From: Triglochin maritima
Taxonomy: Eukaryota > Streptophyta > Magnoliopsida > Alismatales > Juncaginaceae
Reading direction: 5' to 3'
DNA: 64,000 nt
NCBI GenBank assembly: GCA_963682175.1
Contig: OY821770.1
Span: 19,436,501 to 19,500,500, forward strand
Shown here: piece by piece, positions 58,387-64,000 of the stretch
Layout: every line of letters starts with the position of its first letter
Position numbering within the stretch: position 1 is the stretch's first letter
The notes under the pieces: generated by a model
Told to the model about the DNA's origin: nothing
What the model saw: the letters and a program-made list of their open reading frames with translations, nothing else
Database searches by the model: none
Position numbers and translations under genes: made by a program

Positions 58387-58772
58387 GGTTGGTTGAAAAA
58401 GACCTGGAGCCCCGTAACTGTGTGAGAGGTGCGGTTGGTTGAAAAAGACATGGAGCCCAGCTAGTCTGTGCGGGGTTGGTTGAAAAAGACCTGGAGCTCC
58501 GTAGTGCGTTCAGGTTGGCTGAAAAAGGCCTGGAGCCTGAGCAGGGACCGCGTGTAGGGGTTGGTTGAAAAAGACCTGGAGCCCTTAGACGTTTAGGTTG
58601 GTTGAAAAAGACCTGGAGCCCTTGGTCATGTCGTGGTAGCTGCGGTTGGTTGAAAAGGACCTGGAGCCCAGCTTGGCGACGAGTGTGTGTTGTAGTGGTT
58701 GGTTGAGATTAGACCTGGAGCCCCGTGACTGTGGTGTGTGCTGTGGTTGGGTGAAAGAGCCCTGGAGCCTAG
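58387..58772. repeat. Minisatellite in X2, nine units of GGTTGGTTGAAAAAGACC
   Basis: The core GGTTGGTTGAAAAAGACC-TGGAGCCC is repeated nine times with variable linkers of about 10-25 bp (period about 37-52 bp). It occupies the place where X4 has an unrelated 34-bp repeat. Confidence 0.9.
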
Positions 58773-58854
58773 CCCGTTGAGATGCTTTTCTTGTTTAGTA
58801 GAATTGCTTGCTAGGGTGTCTTTCAGTTCATGTATTTAGAGTTTGGCATACGGG

Positions 58855-58870
58855 GTTTCCTTCTGGAAAC
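58855..58870. promoter_or_regulatory. Conserved inverted repeat of X LTRs (X2 copy)
   Basis: GTTTCC-TTCT-GGAAAC. The same 6-4-6 inverted repeat with similar flanks occurs at 23398-23413, 46358-46373, 49203-49218 and, with one arm base changed, 37142-37157, always 274-298 bp from the LTR end. It could form a small RNA hairpin. Confidence 0.7.
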
Positions 58871-59158
58871 TCAGGCATGTTGCATGTTTACTTTCAGGCC
58901 GTGATCGGCGATAGGGGGTGGTGACCGAGGAGAGGAGCACCGCTACCGGATCCAGCTTTCTCTCAGTTGAGGTCGAGTGATTACTGCTTCCATTTGTATA
59001 GTCTTTTGATGTAATCACAACTTTTGAAATACTCTGATGTTTATATATATATATTATATGTTGGTGCACCTGTGTTTAGTATTTGCGTGTTATCCTCTGT
59101 TGATTGTGTGTTATTAAAATTTTAAATTTTCCGCTGTGTTGAGGATGTTACATTAACT

Positions 59159-60607
59159 GTACACCTAAAATTTTCAACGACTCATGACCAGGGTTCAGAA
59201 ATGTGCAGATGCTTACCATTGCATAGTGCATATGCGGGAATGATGCAAATAAATACGTGGGTTATGATTTAAATAATTAAAATAATATTAACATTATGGA
59301 GTAGGGTTGACACAAATTTTAAACTTATTGATAAATTAAAATTAAAATTTTATAATAGAAAATCTAAATAGTTGATTTTTTTTTGTAACACAATAACAGT
59401 ATGCACGTCAATTATATTCAACTTCCCATAGACGAACAAAAATAGAAGCATAAAAATAAAAGCCTATGTAGTAAGTATTAGATATACTTCTTTTCTTCTT
59501 TACTACATACAACTCGCTTCTATTGCTAATATGGTATTGCCATTTCTCTCAAGAGTCATTAATATCCATGAAGACTAACTTTATTTGATATTTCATATCC
59601 AAATGAAGTATCTAAATCTAACTAATAGATATTTATTGTTCTAGGAATGATTAAAATCAACGCTATTCTTGCAAAAGAACAAAACAAGAAAGTATTTTTG
59701 GCATCATGACAATTGGCAAGTAATTTCAGGTACATATACTTGATTATATGGATCAAATTGAGTAGTGGATGGTATTGTTGCGAAATAACAAATTAATTAG
59801 AAGGTTCTTAATCATACTCAATTTATTATATCCGTATTTATTTTGCATCGTGGCAAGAAATTGGAGCCTATAGTATGTATACTCGATTGTATGCCATATA
59901 TAAATTCAACGGTTTTAATGATTATCTCAAATTAACCGGTTGGAGGCAACTACAAAAATAGATGATAATTAGTAGCATATCATATACAACGAATTCTCTA
60001 CTCGGGTCGGTGTTACATGTATTTCTGATTTTAGGTAATAAAAAGAGAAATGAACAAAAAATGACTCAAATACCAGAAGAAACGATTGATTCTGGACTTA
60101 TCTGTAACGCCTAATGACATGATTGCAACACATGAAGGACTTAATTGAAAACCTGGAGTGACCCAAGTGTAAACAAGAATTCTTATATGCAAAAGCTTCT
60201 CAAACTTAGGAACCTGAGAAGTTTTTCAACAATGAAGGTCAAATGGGAATGGACCAACATATCAGGGTGCATGCACCCCCACATGCTCAATTGGTGAACA
60301 AAAGCTGTTGTTGAAATTTACGGTGAATCCGACCAAATCCACCAATATCATATCCAAATCCGCATTAGGCGATACCGGTGGGAGATGGACATCCAGATTT
60401 CTGGAGTGAGACTCAGATATTTTGGTTGGAGAATTTTGGCCCATCCAAACTGATTTGTAGTCGTATGATTGCGCCGAGATTAATGCAGACCGTGTAAACT
60501 TCTATAAATAAACTTGTATCCCTACTAATTGCTTTCTTCCATCCCTTCCTCTCTTTCTCGTCCATTAGAGTATGCTTTATTTCTTGCTTAGTAGTGTAGT
60601 GGAGTGG
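59159..60607. other. AT-rich intergenic region
   Basis: No gene, transposon end or box recognised. The open frames (60262-60444, 60413-60631) lack known motifs. Confidence 0.5.
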
Positions 60608-60612
60608 AAGCG

Positions 60613-62699
60613 TATAGGATTTCGTGCCCATATATATGTATATATATATTTTTTATAATCACATGCATACAAGATCAATTCCCATATTTTCGACGATTTC
60701 ATGTACATTATTTTATATTTATTCTCATATCATCTAATCTACATATATATTAAAATAAATAATAGGCGATCATACCCAAAGGTTCTCTAAAACCTTTATG
60801 AAGAATCGGAGTTGCATTGCCCGTTGAATCGTCCGTCGATTTGCCTCCAAGTGTTCACGAAACTCTAAACAAGATTAGAGAGAAAGGAGTTAGTCAATCA
60901 ATCTCTAAATCAAGGTTAATTAGAATCTAGCTAATAACCCCTTTAAAGCGCATTGAGAATTTAATCTCCAAAACTTGAATAATTAAGAGAATTTTCGGAT
61001 GGATTAGTGGAGTGGTTAGGGAGAGAGGATGTTTTGCATCAATTAAAACAAGTAGGGAGAGGAGACCTATTTATATATTCTCCTAACACCCACATCATGG
61101 GAAATCCGCTTACCCATGATCTTTTTATTTTCTTTCATTTAAACCAATCACAAATTGACACATAATCATCCTTATTTATGTTTGACCATAAATATATTAA
61201 ATCTAACCCATGATCAACACTAATCTCTTAATAATTCTAGCAAAATTGTGTCCACCGGTCGACTGAAATTAACCAATCAATCGACCAATCTAGCACTATA
61301 AAAGTTACTGTGATTTTTCGGTTGAACAAAAACGCATAAACGGTCGACCGATTCAACATGAAAAAAGACTACTAGAAGTTTTCGGTCGGACTGAGCAACA
61401 AGTCGGTCGACCGATTAATACCAAGAAAAGTTCCTGGAAGTTTTTGGTAGACCCACGTGACTACCCAGTCGATCATTCACGAACGCGGAAGCTATTGTGA
61501 ATATTCGGTCCACCGGTATCTGAAAATGTTCCACCGTTTTGCCCGATGTTTGACTTTATCAAATTTTGGATTTATATCCAACAAACTTTGATCTTTGGGG
61601 TTTTTAGCAAATTCACATATCATGTAATACATTATCATATGTAATGTCAAAACATCACACCCCATAATACATACATCTCATATGAATTTAGTTATGATTC
61701 TAATTATGTCATTTTCACGACATATTAATTTTATCGATTCACCACTTGTATGATATTTCACTTGAAACCCGATGCATCATATGAACGTAAAATCAAACTT
61801 CTTGTTTCCTAATTTTACTGTGTGGCCTATAGGAGGATCTAAGCTATATTGACAATGATATCAAACACTTAATATCACAAACTATAAGCGGTTTCTAGCT
61901 ACACAATATAGTTACCTAATTAGCAAAGATGTTTTATTCACTCGAACTAAATACGATCCATTTAGTGATTTAAGGAACATCACTTGTGTCTATCCCTTAC
62001 CTCATGATATTAAGAATATTTAACAAAGTAGAAATGTGTCACCTTTGTATTCTATATTCATTTCATGATTTCTTAAGCTAATTATAAATATGTGACTATA
62101 CATAAGTCACATTGTGCACATTAAAATTTTGCTTTATCAAGGGGCCACTAATATTATCACTCAAGTCAAGAGAGACAATGATAATTTTTTGACGAACTAT
62201 CTTTTCCAGCACAAGTTATGTTTAACCAATTATTGCCTTTATCACTATGCTTAATGATAAGTTTTAACAATAATCAAATTAAATACTTCTTATGTGAAAA
62301 GACATAAGTCTCATATCTTAGGATTCAAGACACAGTGAAACATTAATGTCACATAACATAATTCCATAATGTTTCACTTGCTAGGTCTATTCAACATATA
62401 AAAGTAATGTTCTTCTTCTTTTATATACTCGTGTCATTAAATATTTGTAGAGCTACAATACTCTTTAACCAACACGACAATCTTATCTCGGTAATTAATG
62501 TTCCTTGTCAATTACCATGATTGTGAATAACTTTCGATTTATGTAACATTATCTTTTATTGCTCTACGATTAATGATCAAGAGCATCTTTCTTAACACTT
62601 TTAAAAAAACGAATACATTAATCAAGAAACAAAATGTTTGCACATTTAATTCATAATAATTGACATATAAAAAAATACTTTTAGAATACATTCCCTTCA
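60613..62699 (-). mobile_element. Diverged solo LTR of family A (A4), about 2,087 bp
   Basis: On the minus strand starts TGAAGGGAATGTATTC at 62699 and follows the family A LTR along its full length, ending near ...GGCACGAAATCCTATA (60613) instead of ...CCAACA. Length equals that of the 6046-8135 LTR. Flanks AAGCG (60608-60612) and AAGAG (62700-62704) may be a target duplication with one change. The box array (about 61255-61510) is present but worn, with exact boxes at 61341 and 61404. This is the oldest-looking family A copy here. Confidence 0.78.
61255..61515. promoter_or_regulatory. Worn box array in the A4 LTR
   Basis: Box starts at 61319/61341 (22 bp) and 61383/61404 (21 bp) keep the phasing although several boxes are mutated. 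Confidence 0.65.
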
Positions 62700-62704
62700 A
62701 AGAG

Positions 62705-63335
62705 AAACCACCATTTGTAATTATTCTTTGTTAATCAAGTGTGATTTTCTTTTTCTATGTGTTCTTGTCTTTTAGTTGATCCAATTTGTATTCCATTATT
62801 TTGGTTATATTTAGATTTCTTTACTTGTTCATATGTTATTTTTATTTTGTTGTTTTCTTTATTATGATAATGATTAATGAGTAGTCCGTCCTATTAGGGG
62901 TGGAGGATGACGTGAAGTGTGGATATAGTTAGATTAGTGTGTGTGTGTTTAATCTTAACCTTTGAGCTTCATATGATTTCCATAGCCATTTTGTTGGGTT
63001 CACACTCTTGTCTTTGATGTGTTAGTGATCTTAATGGATGCTTAGCACATACTTTGGTTAGTGAGACTACTTAATAGGCAATGATAAGATTAAAGTAGAT
63101 AAAGAAATAAGATTGACATGTAAGCATGTGATTATCTTTGGCCTTCTCTTGAGTATTATTTTGTATGTTTTGTTAGATGCAGGAGAAAGACGGGGAGCAC
63201 CAGACCGAGTCACCCTAGAAACCCACCTTCCACCAGGTGCACTTGGACCGTCACCAGCGGTCCCAAACCACCAATTGGTGTTTCAGAAGCTACGCTTGGT
63301 GCACAGTTTTGGCTCGCCTTGTTCTCCATGCTGAG
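62705..63335. other. No gene recognised
   Basis: AT-rich sequence then a GC-richer patch (63180-63335). The frame at 63113-63334 has a hydrophobic start but no recognisable domain and ends at the edge of a likely LTR. Confidence 0.4.
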
Positions 63336-63336
63336 G

Positions 63337-63821
63337 GTCTTCTATTGTCATCACTAGAACCATACTTTGATTTACACAATTGGTGGGCACGAATGAAAGA
63401 AGAAAAATAACTACTTAACACTCAAAAGCAAAATGGGATTTGCATCAAACACATATTTTCTTTCTTCTTTCTCACTTACATTTTTCTTTCTTTTTCTCTT
63501 TTTCACTCATGTCTCTTATGCTACAAATGGAGAGCTCTTGTGCTTATATAGGCACTTAAAATGACTCTTCAACTTAGCCTAAAACATAAACATAACATAA
63601 ACTACGTAAAGATGACCATTTAAGATCATTACAACCTCTACTGAAATTGCACCATAAAATAAGGACGAAAATCATGGATAAATGGAGAGACTCTTTGTCT
63701 CTTCTTTTCCTTCAACATTTTATCTTACAACTTGTTGAGTCATCAACTCCTAGATGACTCACCCTTCATAGATGATGTGGCTAGTGACTAGGATGCCACC
63801 TAGGATTAAGTTCAATTCTCA
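63337..63821 (-). repeat. Probable 3' LTR of another copia-type element
   Basis: On the minus strand it starts TGAGAATTGAACTTAATCC at 63821, directly after a purine-rich AGGAGGAGTAT tract, the usual arrangement at a copia 3' LTR. A TATA-like CTATATAAGCA (around 63543-63553) and an AAGAAAG-rich start region follow. The left edge is uncertain. The rest of the element lies right of the window. Confidence 0.6.
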
Positions 63822-63832
63822 ATACTCCTCCT
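63822..63832 (-). other. Polypurine tract beside the right-edge LTR
   Basis: AGGAGGAGTAT on the minus strand immediately before the presumed LTR start. Confidence 0.6.
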
Positions 63833-64000
63833 TGAACTTAATCCTCTTCCATCCACCATCCCAAGTAGGTTGCGCATCCTTTCCTGCAACCTTATTAGCA
63901 ACCCTTTTGTTTGATCTAAAAGACACACCATGTGAACCTCACTTGTTCATAAGCCACACAAAGAGGGATTGTCTCCATGCATGCCACCGGTGCGAACACT
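63833..64000. other. Internal end of the right-edge element
   Basis: No readable protein. By position this should be the 3' end of the internal region of the element whose LTR is at 63337-63821. Confidence 0.35.

Larger units (their letters stand above)
56931..59153 (+). mobile_element. X-family solo LTR 2 (X2), 2,223 bp
   Basis: Starts TGTGGGATCCTAATCC, ends ...GAGGATGTTACA, with perfect TTAAC duplications. A TATA-like TATTTAGG lies at 57106, followed by a CT-rich start region (57120-57180), the box array (57595-58290), a minisatellite (58387-58772), the conserved GTTTCC-N4-GGAAAC repeat (58855-58870) and the X tail. It lies upstream of the SAUR gene, pointing away from it. Confidence 0.9.

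Noticed and set aside
56931..59153. X elements as DNA transposons because of TGT...ACA ends
   Set aside because: Beyond the 2-3 terminal bases there are no inverted repeats; 5-bp duplications, TATA-like sites and TG...CA ends fit LTRs better.
63113..63334. 73-codon frame with a hydrophobic N-terminus as a small secreted protein
   Set aside because: No family resemblance, no clear promoter, and it ends at the presumed edge of an LTR.

Overview
The window is a stretch of plant nuclear DNA, probably from a eudicot. It is AT-rich and almost entirely built of nested transposable elements. The evidence is Ty1/copia and SIRE-like gag-pol remnants, CACTA, Mutator-like and Helitron ends, primer-binding sites matching plant initiator tRNA-Met, and one recognisable host gene, a SAUR-type auxin-responsive gene on the minus strand at 56120-56506. 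No rRNA or tRNA genes, CRISPR arrays or intact transposon genes were seen.

Layout. 1-18500 holds four members of one long-LTR copia family ('A', Angela-like by gag layout and LTR length): a deleted plus-strand copy (1-3473), an older minus-strand copy (3474-8679) split by a 2,090-bp solo LTR with a perfect 5-bp target duplication (6046-8135), and a nearly full minus-strand copy (8680-18500) whose gag-pol carries stops and frameshifts. 18501-27000 holds a microsatellite, degraded repeat fragments, a solo LTR of an unidentified family ('X') and a Helitron 3' end. 27000-37438 holds a truncated SIRE-like element (Z) and a complete 5.1-kb gag-only SIRE-like element (Y), both set in a further X copy. 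About 37549-50815 is an old minus-strand copia (W) broken open by a 4.25-kb CACTA element (40307-44557) and by an X LTR (46084-49531) that itself contains another X LTR (47038-49516). 51442-54445 holds a CACTA end and a Mutator-like element carrying a FAR1-type domain and a 22-bp minisatellite. The SAUR gene follows, with an X solo LTR 425 bp upstream of its start. A diverged family A LTR (about 60613-62699) and another copia 3' LTR finish the window.

Main observation. Four otherwise unlike LTR families (A, X, Y and Z) carry arrays of the same palindromic 10-bp box, CGGTCGACCG or its degenerate form CGGTnnACCG. Neighbouring boxes repeatedly lie 19-22 bp apart, about two helical turns: exactly 19 bp in six pairs I measured in Y, and 20-22 bp in most A and X pairs. 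In A, Y and Z the arrays lie upstream of the LTR TATA box. In X they lie downstream of the likely TATA box, inside the probable transcript. One X copy (X3) lacks the array. This looks like a shared, phased binding-site system or sequence module used by unrelated retrotransposons. X LTRs also share a GTTTCC-N4-GGAAAC inverted repeat at a constant 274-298 bp from the LTR end.

All boundaries come from reading and aligning by eye. Lineage names beyond 'Ty1/copia' are inferences.
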